From: Melampsora larici-populina 98AG31
Taxonomy: Eukaryota > Basidiomycota > Pucciniomycetes > Pucciniales > Melampsoraceae
Direction of reading: 5' to 3'
Assembly (NCBI RefSeq): GCF_000204055.1
Contig: NW_006768780.1
Span: 408,286-472,285, forward strand
DNA length: 64,000 nucleotides
Numbering within the stretch: position 1 is the stretch's first letter; every line of letters starts with the position of its first letter. The notes beneath the pieces are model-generated. The model did no database searches, was not told where the DNA came from, and saw only the letters and a program-made list of their open reading frames with translations. Shown here piece after piece: positions 15,451 through 28,600 of the stretch. The position numbers and the translations under genes are program-made.

Positions 15451-17685
15451 ATGAATTCTAAAGATTCAAATATGGCAGGACCTTCGTCTGTTGCCATCAA
15501 GAAAAGGCAGCCGAATCCTGGCCAAGGATCTGGGTTAGTTCACTAGATTTATAGACACTTCTTGAAGGTCTGTTTGTTGATATTGGTTCCCGATTTCCTA
15601 ATCGATAGGTTAGATGAATTCGGAATTTTTGCTACTCCCAAAGCCCCTCGTCGAACAGGAAATCCCCAGAATGCTAGTCTCAATAAGAACTCATCTAACT
15701 CGAGGCCATCATCAGCCCTTGCAGTCAAACGCGAAGACATTGAGGGTGACATTTTCTCAAGTCCATTTGCATCACGGAGCAAAGGGCATCCAACCGAGAT
15801 TATCAATGGGGTTACGCCCTCGAAACCAAACCTACCGATTCGCGCTAAGCTAGATAGTCCACGTCAACCAAATAGTCCTGCAGCATTCAACTCCAGACCC
15901 GAGCCCTTCAAAGTGATGGATTCATTAAATTCATATTTACCTCTACCAACAGCGTCGGCTAATACTAGCCGAACCTCCACTCATCCTATCAAATTCGGAG
16001 CTGCTGCAAGTACATCCGATTGGAATTATCGTTATATGTTTGAGAAATTATCGGATCGATCAGATGTCCTCGATCAAAAACTTGAATACTTTAGCAACAT
16101 TTTGGCTGATTGGCATGGCATTGAAGAATGGTCCGATCCTAGCGTTGTTAGTCAGGAAGATATCTGGGCAGTTGGAAGGATCTGTGCAGAAACACAAGAC
16201 ACAAAGGTTTCCGACAATGCTTGTTGGTTGGAAACTAGCCGATTAGGTGGTTATGGTAGACGAGTTTGGCTTAAATGGGATGAAGCCCTGAAGGTACACG
16301 GTGTTGGATCTGGTGAAGGAGGCGTGGGTTTGTTTCCGGGAGCAATTATCGGTGTCAAAGGACGAAACGGCGGCGGCACTTACTTCAGTGTGCAAGAAAT
16401 TCTGACTGTTAGCTTTCCCCCCTCGAATATCAAAGTACACCTCTGATGAAATGACGAAATTTGCTGAAATTCGTAGATGCCACCAGTAGATCCTCCTACG
16501 ACTCTTCCAACAAAACTGGTTGAATACTTACCATCTGTAGAAGAAACACCGATCAAATTTGCCATTGCGTGTGGTCCTTTTACGACTGATGACAATCTAG
16601 ACTTTCTACCGCTTGATGCTCTGCTAACACAACTGGCCACGGAGCACCTAGACCTCGTTATCTTGGTCAGAACAAACTTTTGATGATATGACACCGTGAC
16701 CTGTTCATGAATAATAATCAGACATCTCGAATCTTCTTGTATGCAGTTAGGTCCATTTATTGATTCCAACCACCCACTCATCAAGACTGGAGATATCGAT
16801 GATACACCCAGTACACTCTTCCGAGAAAAGATTGCGACTCGACTCATCAAACTCCGAACTTCCTCACCACAAACCAGGATCTACTTGATTCCATCATTAC
16901 GTGATATCATCGCTCCACACGCGGCTTATCCTCAGTCTCCCCTCAATTTCAGAGACCCGGCATTAGGTTTAACATCTGATATCAAATGCCTACCCAATCC
17001 GATCACAATCACTATCAATGAAGTAGTGATCGGTATCAATAATGTAGATGTCTTGATGTCCATCCGAAAAGAAGAATTCTTCAAACCGGCACTTGTTCAG
17101 GACGATGGCGAGTCCAACGAAGGACCCGATCCTAATGCTAGAGATATCATCTCTCGAGCATGTCGGCACGTCATGAGGCAACGAAGGTGGCGTACATCTA
17201 CTCATTTCCTCCACCTCACGAAAGTAGCAAGACAATGGATACTGATCATGGTTTGACGCATTATCATCATCTAGCTTCTATCCGCTATTTCCAGCCACTT
17301 TGGGGGCTGGGATTGACCAGGTGAACTTGGATGTTACGCATCACGAGCTAATAAAATACGATCCCGTGGGCGCTGATATTTTAATCATGCCCACAAGCTT
17401 CACAGCTTTTGCAAAGGTACCAAAACCAATGACTCTACTCTAAAATCTGTAGAAATATACTAATAACTTGATTCTCACCAGATCGTCGATTCTACAGTGA
17501 TTGTAAACCCACGTCAATTATGTAAAGGACAAGGTACAGGTACATATGCTAGATTTACGATTCATGGACCTGAGAAAACGAATTTAGAAGCTGAGATTTT
17601 AAGAGGAAATGAATCACCTGATGAGATTGAAGCTATTGAACATAATATATGGGAAAGATGTCGAGTTGATTTAATTAGAATTTAA
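15451..17685 (+). CDS. POL12: DNA polymerase alpha subunit B (primase-polymerase complex)
   Basis: Six exons with consistent phases: 15451-15533, 15609-16434, 16477-16665, 16747-17186, 17275-17416 and 17482-17685; 627 residues. The N-terminal third is a Ser/Pro-rich linker (SRSKGHPTEIINGVTPSKPN). Then come an OB-fold region and a calcineurin-like but catalytically inactive phosphoesterase fold, seen in FAIACGPFTTDDNLDF, LVILLGPFIDSNHPLI, IYLIPSLRDI, RQRSFYPLFPA, DILIMPTSFTAFAK and VIVNPRQLCKGQGTGTYARF. These are signature blocks of the POLA2/Pol12 family. The subunit tethers the polymerase-primase complex and helps start lagging-strand synthesis in the nucleus. Length is normal for the family. 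The exon 4/5 joint was chosen because it restores RQRSFYPLFP. Confidence 0.92.
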
Positions 17686-19157
17686 AAGTTTGTTTTTTGT
17701 TTTTTATTTTTGTGGGACCTGTAGTTTTTTTTTAGGATTTTTTGTTTTTTTTGTTTGATTGCTTGAAGTCTGAATGGAATTGTTTATTCCTGGAAGAAGT
17801 ATAATATCAGATTCCCTTGAACAAGTGATACTAGAGAATGTATATAGAATGGATCATACAAATCTCTTGCTAGCATTGGTATCAGGAAAACAATCCAACA
17901 AATGTGCAGTAACCTCTCTTAGCATCACTCTTGGTATGATTGCATATTGGCTTCTTTTATTCACGTTTCTTGCTCATCTTGATATTGAAGCATAATATAC
18001 TTTGGAAGAAATTCTAGAGGAGTAGAATTCTTACTATGTATCAAGAATCAGATAAATCATCTGCTTATCTGAAAGAGAGATCCAACCACTCTTGTGTCAT
18101 GTATTCATCAAATCCAAGCTTGACGAGTTCAACACCCATTCAAGTCACCCAACAGTATGATATAATCCAATATCAAGTTCTGATGTTTAATATAGTGATA
18201 CATGATAAGATTCTGGTTTTGTAGAGTACAATCACAAAGAATTGTATGATTTGAACTTGTTATCTGAGAAAGCATCCAGTGGGATGAACTGATCAACCAC
18301 TCTTTAATTACTCCCTGAACGCTTAATGAATGCCACAAAATGCCACATATTCATCGATATATTACACAAAAGTATGATCAAGCCAAATAACCACTTCTTC
18401 ATCGATTCTCATCATCTCTCTCTTGTGACATATAAATTTCATTTTCAACTTGTATGAAAAGCCCGTCTAAGGGCAATCAACTTAATAAAGAAAGAAAAAT
18501 AAATACAAAAGAAAGATCTCAAAGCGAAATCCAAAAATTCTCAAACGAAGGTACAAGCAAAATCTTATATATATATATGTATGTATGTATCTAGCATTTT
18601 AAAATCCAAAAGAAAAAATGAAAGTTTTTCAAAAGAGTGACAAACAAAAAGTGTTTAATCTTTAAAAAGACATCCAGTGTCAAGAAAACAAAAATCAAAA
18701 AATCAAAAAAATCAAAAAAAAAGTTTCTTTCATCATGGTTTTATCTAGGTATTTTGTGTATGTTAGAAAGATGAAAAAAAAAATTACGAGTGGTGTGTTG
18801 ACTACCAGCAGTACAAAAATCAAAAACACAAACCAAACCAAAAAAAAAAATTGAAAGTTACTGTGCATGACACAAAATTGCAAAATGAAAGACGCTTGTC
18901 AATCTCATCAAAAAAAAAGGATGAAAGAAAAAATGAATGAAGACGAATCTTTTTTTTTTCAAAATAATACCCAGTAAAGGCTTAAAAGAAGGGAGGAGGA
19001 GGGCGGGGGGCGGGGGGAACAAAAACTCCAAGGAAAAACAAATCTTTCAAAATTCGAAATCAAATATTCGTTGTCCATGATCAACTCAAGCTTGCAAAGA
19101 GAAAGAGTCGGAGCAAAAAGAACCTTTGACTTGATGATCACCTAACCGATCACTTCA
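17686..19157. other. Convergent intergenic region
   Basis: 3' flank of POL12 and of the membrane mucin gene. It is AT-rich with A-runs and short TA/TATG microsatellites near 18567-18592. A G-rich/purine run lies near 18986-19019. No gene is supported. Confidence 0.5.
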
Positions 19158-21313
19158 TCACTCTGCAAACCTACTCCCACCTCTCGCGTTATAAGGTTGA
19201 TGTTCTCTCATCTCTTCAAACGAATTGTAGGAAGCATGATGTCTGATCCCAACTTGTTGTGGTGGAACATGATCAAAAGCACCATGATTCGGATTATTAG
19301 GATCATATTCTTCCGAATTCCATCTTTCATGTGTAGGATCCCATCCTACTGCTCCTCGATTGAATCCTGCGACTTCATTATTATGATGCATGAGTGGTGG
19401 TGGTGGTAAAGGTCCTTCTAATCCTCCATATTCGGCTGAATGCCATGGTTGACTTCCGTTCGTATCAGATCGAGTCAAGGCTCCTACAGAGTCTTTTCTT
19501 GATCCAGCGCGCTGATCGACTGGGCTTTCAAATCCTTGAAGCTGGCGTGATGATGAAAGGGATCCAGAGGTCGAAGAAGCTAAAGTAGGGAATTGGGCAG
19601 GGAACGCCTGGTCTGCGCCTGAACATGAAAAGATGATCAAATCATGAAGTTCTATGTAAGCCTCTCACTACAAAAAGGTAAGAAAGAAAGATGACTTGAA
19701 TAAACTGACCAGGTCCCCAGGTGGCGTCTTGAGCGGTAGGTCCGAAATCTACTTCCATGTCCTGAGGAACGAAACGCAAGAGAGGAAAATCAGTTCAAAC
19801 ACCGTTTCTTGCCTCTCACATCTACCAGAGATTGTGGTTTATAGTTCAGATCTACCCGAGGTAGTATGACCTACCCGATACACATCCTTGCGAGTTCGCA
19901 TTTTCCAGGTCAGTAGATACCAGAGCATAACAAACAACTAAAAAAGATTTATAGTTAGATCAGTGTACCGATTTCGATTGAGACTCCAGTGAGGAGGTTG
20001 AACTCACCACTAGACCTCCTAACACAGATCCCCCGATGATTGCAGTCCACATCTTTAGCCCAGAGTGGGATGATGAGCCGCTTGAAGCAAGATTTGCACT
20101 GTTAGGAGCAAAGGGTCTAACAGGACCACTCGCAGTAGCCATCGCACCGCCCACATTCGAGTCCGTGGTAGTTGGTGTGTTTGAGGAGATGGAATTAGAG
20201 CCAATGGCGGCTCTGTTGGTAGAATCCAAAGACGTATTAGTCGCATTACCAAATAAAATAGTGCTGTTTACTGGGAAAGTGTTATCCGAAATTGTCTTAT
20301 TATCCTTATTATCGGAAGAGGAAGATGTAGTAGCATTGGGTGATGAGGCGCTCGAGTTTCCAGGTGTGGAAGAGGTAGTGACGTTAGTTGGGGTAGTCGT
20401 GTTGTTTGAATTAGCTGGAGTGGCTGGAGTAGCCGAGGTAGTTGTGTTGGAAGAGGGTGCATTCGACGCTGGTGCCGATGAGGCAATGGTGCCGTTTGTC
20501 TTTGTTGTGTCTGAATGAGAGGTGGATCCAGTATTGGATGGCGAAGTCGCTGGTGTCGTAGTCATATTTGTGGAAGACTTGTTGTTATCATCTGGGGTAG
20601 TGTTAGTATTACTAGTTGATGTCGGCTTATCATTTTGAGCTGGAGTAACTGCCATGGTGGAAGATGTTTGCAAGATCTGGAATGTCAGATAGGGTTCAAG
20701 AATTGGAACGTAAGGGTTAAATAAATCACCTTGTGTCGATGAACCATCAGGGGTGGTGGAAGAGCCACCTTGGCCATTTGAATGATCCTGCGGGGTAGCA
20801 GAGGAAGATGAAGAGGGATTCGTGGTATCTGGTGGGGCAGTATGTGGAGATAGCAGGTCGAGATATTTTTTTTACCCGAAGTCAACATTAAAATACATCC
20901 ATCCATCAATGAATATATGTGGAACGAAGTCGATGGTGATCATATATCGTGTCAAAAAATATCATAGCAAGACAAACAAGAAGATGAAGTTTAGATTCAA
21001 CAATTCATATCTCAAAACAGTTTCCTGGACAATTGAAAACAAAGGATTGTGAATGGTACGAACCGCTCGTCACTGGCTGATCTGTCTTCGAGTTCGATTG
21101 TGAGCCTTCATCGGTGGAGGATGAATTCAAGCCTCTAATGGAAAGGCGCTTTTCCAAGGGTCCATCGAACTGAAGAGATGCTGCTGAGCTCGTGAGTAAT
21201 AAAGCAATGCTACGTCGGCTATCAAAAACATCAATGCATTAGCCAGATTGAACATTTGTTGATTGGCTCCTGATCATGAGAAAATTGAAAGATTCAAACC
21301 TGAAGGAATTCAT
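19158..21313 (-). CDS. Mucin-like single-pass membrane protein (possible cell-surface sensor)
   Basis: Seven exons on the minus strand in phase: 21300-21313, 21064-21218, 20730-20828, 20008-20648, 19875-19937, 19710-19761 and 19158-19618; about 494 residues. The first exon encodes only MNSF plus part of a codon and leads into a hydrophobic signal (RRSIALLLTSSAAS) and a Kex2-like LEKR. About 240 residues extremely rich in Ser, Thr, Asn and Ala follow (likely O-glycosylated). One membrane segment comes next (MWTAIIGGSVLGGLVV then LFVMLWYLLTW) with a basic stop-transfer KMRTRK. The cytosolic tail of about 180 residues has a PPPP run and His/Asn-rich end. The layout matches fungal Mid2/Wsc/Msb2-type wall sensors, but no WSC domain is visible, so the function is inferred from architecture only. 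The acceptor of exon 4 could be 20648 or 9 bp further in. Confidence 0.7.
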
Positions 21314-23630
21314 CGAACCAAGTTAGTGATTCGGTGGTCTGCTTGCTGAACAGATCAACGAACAAGATGCGGATTAAAGCAACAAGAGGAAGACCTGAGG
21401 GTATAAGACAAAAAATAAAAAAAAGGGCCTAGGAAACGATTTGTTGTGATCTTTTTGCTTAAGTTGTGAAAGTGACAGGGGGAGAGTTCTATACAGCTGA
21501 AACGTGAGGTTTGATTATTGACAAGGAAGAGGGGCGTAGCAAGAGGAAAGGTTAGAAACAGGTTGTTTGGTTTAGACCGGCAAAACCAATGATGATCATT
21601 GAGATGTGGAAGATTGAGAATTCAGAATCCCAAGTGGTGGCGGTGGATCACGCATGCTCAAACCATTAACAACTGAAAAGCCATTGATTGAAGTCGTGGG
21701 CTTTAGAGGCTGACGGCTGTATCAATGAACTTTCCCACTCAACTAAATTGTGAATCAGATTTACATCGGACAACTGTTGACAAGGTCTTAAATAGTGGTA
21801 GTCTCCTTACGACTCTTGAGCGTTTGAGATCTGGTTGGTGACCTGCTTGAGGTTTGTTCTCTGGCTTGTTTACACCAAATGTTTTGCTTGCAAGTTGAAT
21901 ATGTCTCATGCACTATGAGACCTTGCTACACAGGGAGTTCAGGATGAGTTTGAAGTTTGAAAGACCCAACTGACAACATCAAGCTGAGCTCAAACTCTGA
22001 CTCATTCGTGTGTTTGGCTGTAGCCAGCTGTAGCCACAGCTCCGTGGACCTTAGCACGACCGCACGGGCTAAGATTCGGTGAACGATGGAAAGCGATTTG
22101 AGTTTTCCGCAGATATTTTTTGCTTACAATCGACTTTCGTTTTTCTTGATGTTTACAATCTCGACTTTCTTTTGCTGCATCAACATCCATCCAGGATCGG
22201 CATGTCAACGTGATTCCGAGCGACCGCAAGCTGAGTAGGAATTCCGAATGATACCGGCACAGGCTCCGATAAAACGACACGGACAATCCATCGAATTTTG
22301 AACTTGTAACTTCATATCTGACTTTCAGAACTCTGACGTCATTTTTCCAGCAATTTAAGCCGCCAAGCTCCGATTTTGTGCGGCCGGTTCGAATTGCACT
22401 TTTTGAAATTGTGGAATATCGAAAAAGTCTAAAAGTTGTCTAGTGCTCATATTTGAATTGAACACTTCATACCTCTTCATACTTTGATGCCGAGAAAGAG
22501 GATAAAGATCCTTGCGAAGAGGAGGCCATGAAGTCATAACCGTCATAACTTCTCCAAATGTTTTATTAGGGGATTAATTGCTTACTTGGCATCGTGAATT
22601 AAAAAGTCCAAGGAATGTACTTGATCAAATCACCGCCAGAAGCACATGATAGAATAATAGAATGGGCTTCATATTAGACCATGAAAGAACACTTAGAATT
22701 GGTTCTTTCCTGTGAGATTCAGGAGTCAGCTTAACAAGCTACACACTGAGATCGAATAGAATAGAAAAGATGACAATTCTGAAGTCATGAAGAATTGTGA
22801 ATTAAATAACTTTGATTTCGATAAAGAAAAGGAAACAACGGTAAAGAAGAAAGTAAACTGTTTAAATATCGATATCCAACATGACGTCATCTCACATCAT
22901 GATCACAAAAGATTACATATATGAATAAGTAAACAAAATCATTCATATCTCAATTGGAACATGGGTTCTGTCTGCTGAGTGTGTGGATCAAAATCTTCGT
23001 GGTTTTTTGATTGGCCTCAAGACACTTCGAAGTCCAGGGTACAACATTCGCAGTAAAAACAATTAGCTTTCAGCAATTTCGGTGAACATTATTGGGTTTG
23101 AGATCATCTTCTCCTTTTGCCAGCTTGCTGCTGATCTGTTTCATCCTTTCTTTCAAAGCCGAGCATATACACAAACTGAATATGACCGAACAAAATTTTC
23201 GTGTACCTAAAGCTCGAAGTAGCCATGCTAGGGCATGCTTTTTCCCAACGCACCAACACCATCCGCCTTGACATAGATACCAAATCACTAATGTGTTCCG
23301 TATTTTGCGAACACATAGATTGTTTTATTTTCGCCTTTCCAGTAGCACGGACTGAACCCTCACTTCGTTCAGGTATCTCAGCCGGCTGTGAGCCCTAACG
23401 ACCATCCAGCAAAAGCCATCGCAAGACCTCGGGTTAACCAATTGGGTCGATGCTCAGGCTATCATATCCTATGAGCTTCAAATCGAAGTTTCAACTCGAC
23501 CAATAATCGAGCAGTAGTATAGAAAACACAAAAAGATTGGAATCTTCAAGTTTACCTTCACCCCCACACTCATTGTCAATCATTTACCCCTAAGCCTATT
23601 GTTTATACCACACCAAATACCAGTTTACAA
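21314..23630. other. Divergent intergenic region
   Basis: About 2.3 kb between the minus-strand mucin gene and the plus-strand SnoaL-like gene. Short open frames at 22002-22546 and 23070-23398 lack domains and splice support. No repeat of note was seen. Confidence 0.45.
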
Positions 23631-24587
23631 ATGGATAATCCAGTTGCAGAAGTCAGTTCTGACCATAGATATATCTTTGATAATGGTAGCTCAAAGACTC
23701 ATAACTAATAAAACTTCAAATCTACACTTTGAGTATTACTATAGGTCGAAGAGGTCATCAGATCAGTGACTGAGCCTTACCCTGCTTCAGTCTTGGCCGC
23801 GAATGTCGAGAAGTTGGTTTCTCATCTGCCTACCTATATCACTTTCTAATATGACCTAATGATGAAATCTAATACAAAGATACTTCACCGAGGATGCGGT
23901 CTTACGTCACCCTTTTCTCGTGGCCAAAGGTCGAGAAGCCATTAAGGGAATATACAAGATAGTGTAAGCCTGACTTACCATCTCTTTTCAATATTTTTTA
24001 TGTTGGTGTGGCTCACGAGTTCATTCCACTTGTTTGACCTTGCAGTCGAGTACAGACTGTGAACCAAAAGATTGATTTTCATGCGGTGATGTTCAACGAA
24101 GATAAAACTCAAATCACCATTGGTACGTATCAAAACTTTATCAACAGACAAGAATGATCTCCATGATTGTCGTTTTTAATTGATGGTTCTTTACGAAATC
24201 CTCAACTTAGATTTGACCGAACACATGAATACTAGGCTTTGCTCATACCGTTGTAGCCGTGTATCAATTCGTTTACTTGTTCGTCTACATCTAGTACAAG
24301 GTACAGATCGAAAATACCGAATTCGAAAGTAAGCATTATCCAACCTTTAAACTGACACAAAAGAAAAACCCGAAATGTGGTTTTACTAGTTGGATCTCAT
24401 GTTACCTTTTCTTGTTACTTCACATAGACAAGAAGATAATTTTTCATCAGACACAGGAGTGGTTGGAATACTATTACCATTCATGCCTGGGTTTAGTCTT
24501 CTAGGATCATTGGTTAGAGTTCTTATTGGGTTTGGAATAGGAAAGATAGGTCGATTTTTGCTTTCTAGAGGATGGCTTGGTCAATGA
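23631..24587 (+). CDS. NTF2-like / SnoaL-like fold protein
   Basis: Six exons in phase: 23631-23651, 23745-23812, 23880-23963, 24046-24122, 24211-24328 and 24428-24587; 175 residues. The sequence runs MDNPVAEVEEVIRSVTEP, then YFTEDAVLRHPFLVAKGREA, a strand pair (IDFHAVMFNEDKTQITIDLTEH), RLLVRLHLVQ, and KQEDNFSSDTGV. This is the layout of the single-domain fungal SnoaL-like / NTF2-fold proteins (helices, then a curved sheet). The C-terminus is glycine-rich and hydrophobic (LLPFMPGFSLLGSLVRVLIGFGIGKIG in pieces) and may contact a membrane. No catalytic residues can be assigned. Function unknown. Confidence 0.7.
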
Positions 24588-25664
24588 TGGTTAAGTATAC
24601 CCTAGGATGATACTTCTCAATCTTGGTTTTGAGAGATCATCGGATTGTTTGAGGGATTCTTTTCCTTTTTTGACTATACCCTTTGGTGTTTGTCTTGATA
24701 GTATGAGTGGGTTTTTGTACGGACGCTTTTGTTCAAGAAACTCTACATATGTCTATGCTCGAAAAGATGACGTGGGCCGGTGAAGGCTTAACCAACAAAT
24801 GGTGAATGATCTTTCTTACCTGAATATGGGATTCACAAGTTGCCTTCTTTGTGGTCCTTTGAATCCCGTGCTTTTGACTCTCAGCATTCTTCTCTTAAGT
24901 TTTCTATGAATCTGTAAAAGTCTTCCCAAGGGTATGGATCTGATCATCACCTGAGGCTGTGTCCAACATTTATCTTCTTCTCAATCAAAAGCAGTTCTCT
25001 TCTACTAAATGATGTTCTTGTTTTAACGTGTGTGTGATGCTTGATCATACTTCTTTATCCTCATACCACTTTTCTGAAAGAAAGGAGCGGAATAGGCTCC
25101 CATCTGTTCTATCACCAGTTGCTGCTTCCGGTTAAATTCACAGCCCTACTCAAGTCAAATATCTTTTAATTAGAAAGGTAATCACTTAAGCTAGTATATT
25201 TTGATGCACAAGTAAGCTTGAACTCCGACCCTAACTCAACAAGATCCCTTATGACCTTGGACATTCCTCACAACTTTCACACGTGATAGAAAATGTTTAC
25301 ATGGGCTATATAAGATTGAGGATTCAGGATCTTTAAATAACACTCCTAAATGGTAGTTAGAGAGCGATACGGTAAAGGATTGAGTCCAGTATAAATATCT
25401 GAAATGTGCTCATAAGACAATTCTTCTAATGACAAAGAGGGTGAACAAAGGTCAAACAAACCGTAGGCTGATTTGCCATTGTGATTTCAAAGGGATTCAC
25501 TATGATATGTTATTAATGAGTAGAGAGATGCTTATAAGGAGTTAAACCCTTGTGCAATTAACTTTCTGAAACTGTATTTACCATCACAATTTCGATCAAA
25601 GTCACTTTCACTTTTCACTTTCACTTTGGTTCATTTTCTCATCTCAAAAGCTATCTTCAACTTC
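24588..25664. other. Intergenic region upstream of the long disordered-protein gene
   Basis: No gene is supported. A short in-frame extension of the next gene to an ATG at 25626 exists; the start at 25665 is preferred because the extension (MVHFLISKAIFNF) is unlike the rest of the protein. Confidence 0.45.
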
Positions 25665-28600
25665 ATGGCTGGTTCAAATCCTCGCCGGCCAAGATACTCT
25701 CATCCCATCAATGGTCCATCACTCATCCCTCAGCACATCTTATCTCAGCAAACTTCTTCTGCAAGCAGCTCAAGCCGACCGTTACGAGATCCATACCAAG
25801 TTTTATCTGCCGATGACTTTGATGGATTTGTGGGTAGTATAACTAGTCGGATCAGGGAAGCTCTTTTGGGAGGACCTAATAGACAATCAAATCAACCATC
25901 AAGATCTGTTTCAAGAGCTCAAGAAGACGTCTTTGGAGAAGTTGCTAGTGTGCCAGCTGATAATCATCCTTCACCTCACGAACAGACTGACGTGATTCCT
26001 CATAAAGATTATCCGGTTTCGGACAATTTATCTTCTCAGGATACAGATGAGGAAAGAGTAGAATCGTCATCTAGTGAGGAAGTAGTTGAGGAGGTTGCGT
26101 CAAGACAAAGAATTGAAGTGGACTTATCAAAAGATGACTCAAGTATCGAATCAGATGACCCTGAACCGAGTTCGCTGGATGAAGAAGAAGAAGAAGAAGA
26201 TCGGATGACCGAAGAGGGTGAGGAAGAGGATGATGAACAGAGGAATGAAAATTTAGAGTTGGATGAATCACTCAGTGTATCCGAATCACAAGACGAGACA
26301 GACTCCGATCAAGAGTCTACTGGTCAGACTAATGGATCTCGAACTGTGAATGGCAATCTCCGATCTTCTTCACAACAAAACCTTCGTTCGGATCATCTTA
26401 GTACAAACCATCGCCCTTCACCTCATCCTCCAGGCGCGTCACAATCTCATCCTCCAGAAATCATACCAATCGATGACGATTCGGACGTAGAAGTATCAAG
26501 CTCGATCAGTTCATCATCATATATTGCCCCACTTGATGCGCTTGAAGCTGAACAAGATGCAGATGTCACTATTCATGGTATTGAAGAATCTGATGACACA
26601 GACGGTTCTCAAGGTAGCCAGAATACCGATTCAGAGGAATTCGTAGAGCTAGATGAAAATATCGCGTCTGAAGAAGAATCTGAAGCTTCTTCCCTATCAG
26701 CCTCATCATCAGCACAGCGAAGTGAAAACCTCGAAGACGAACCGGCGCGGGAAGAGAGTCCTATGGAGGACATCACTGTACCATTGCCAACTCACGAACA
26801 GGCTCTTGGTCAAGCATCATCACATACACTGTTTGTCATATCTTACTATTTATAACTCATGATGGATTGCTTATACGAAAAGTCTGACTTTTATTTTTCG
26901 GCAGCTCCAAAGAAAACCTGTCAACTCAGGATGTCAATCGTCGTGGTTCTCTACCTATTTCTCGAACATCCATTCGTAGTTCGGATTCAAAGGATTGTAT
27001 CCAATCTATTCCAGAAGGCGTTGTTTCCCAACGCGTCAACTTCTTTGAACCTCGAACCATTCTCCCGGTCAATGAGTCACGTAATCTAGCCGTACCTCCA
27101 AAAAACGAAACTTTGGCCGATCGTCAGCTTTCGAAGACAGATGACGTCATAGAGAACTCACTTGACCCAAGGCCCGATCCACCTCAGCTTTTGGCAAGCT
27201 CATCCCGCAGTCTTCAGCGGATTGGTAGTTTCTCAGCAGATGGGAAAATGATATTCCGACCATCAAGTGAGACATCGGAAGATATGTTAGAAGATGAGAA
27301 TGATGATTATCTAGGAGGGTTCCTAGAATACTCTAAGACTGAAGAGTTTCAAACCGATCTTGATGGTCCGATTGTTTCAACGTCTGTACATTATCGACAA
27401 CATATCGAGGTGACTAATAACCATCAAGACCTCGGTGATCGAAACACGACGAATGAATTTGACCCGTTATCGGTGGACCCTGCTCTGGATCAACTCACGG
27501 AATCTCATATCTCGGTCACTCAGATAACACAGCAAACACCTATTGTGATCGATGACGATGATGACGAAGTGGACCACCTTTCTCATGCTATGCCTGAATC
27601 ACGCCTTGATCATATGCGATCAGTGGCGGAAGATGGAAATCCTCATGCCGCCATTTATGACACTGGAGACTGTGCTACTCTGAATTCGCAAAGAACGACG
27701 ACGCATGTAGTCGATGACAATGATCTATTCGAAGGGGATCGTGATCTGCAGCTTCATCGATTGGGTCAAGATCATCTAGAGAAGTATAGCATGATCGATG
27801 AATTGCTTGAAGAGTACCCGGATGTAGATGTATCACCAGTCTTGGGTGCGGATGCTGATGAGCAAAGCAGAATGCAATCTTTGACGTCTTTACCTAATTC
27901 AGATTCTCAAACAGAAAACATCTTGGAGCGCTTAATGCAAACTGATCCGAAGTTTCAGGGGTTAGTTGAACAAGCAGAAAGACATGGGGTCGAGTTGGAA
28001 GCTCAAGAAGCGGCGTCGAACGACGAAGCTTTGGCCAGAGCTCTTAAAGCTGGTGAAGGTAATATGCAAAAGATTCTGGATAACCTTTTAGGGATCTCGC
28101 CTCAAACTCCATCTACCAGCTTGACATCTACCTCTGCTCTTGAGGCTGTTGAAACGACAAATGCTCTCGTAAGTTATCTCATACATCTCTAAGCAGCATC
28201 AATCATGGCCACGTTATAATTTATACCAATGCTTGGGTTCTTCAGCCCGCTTCTGACGCGCTACATTCACAGGAGCCCGAGACTACAGTAGCTCAATCGC
28301 TCGCTCCCAACGTGAGTAATCCACTTTCTTAGCATACTCCATTTGTTTGTAAACTATCTGAACATTTGCTGATGTCGGTCACTGCCTTGAACAAAAAGTA
28401 TGAGTCACATTCTGGTGCTCGTCCAATAGAGAATCCCTCGATTATCCTGGCCGAACCATCCGCTTCGTCCATCGATCAACTATGGGGAGACTTTACATCG
28501 GATCCAGCTTCAGGTCAACTGCTGTTGGATAACTTCATCCAGCCGATTTCTTTGGATTCCATACCCGCCAACACAAGTGCCAGCAGCAAAGGAAAATCCA

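Noticed and set aside
20036..20518. 160-codon open frame on the plus strand opposite the mucin gene
   Set aside because: It is the antisense shadow of the Ser/Thr-rich repeat, which gives Val/Glu/Leu-rich frames by composition.
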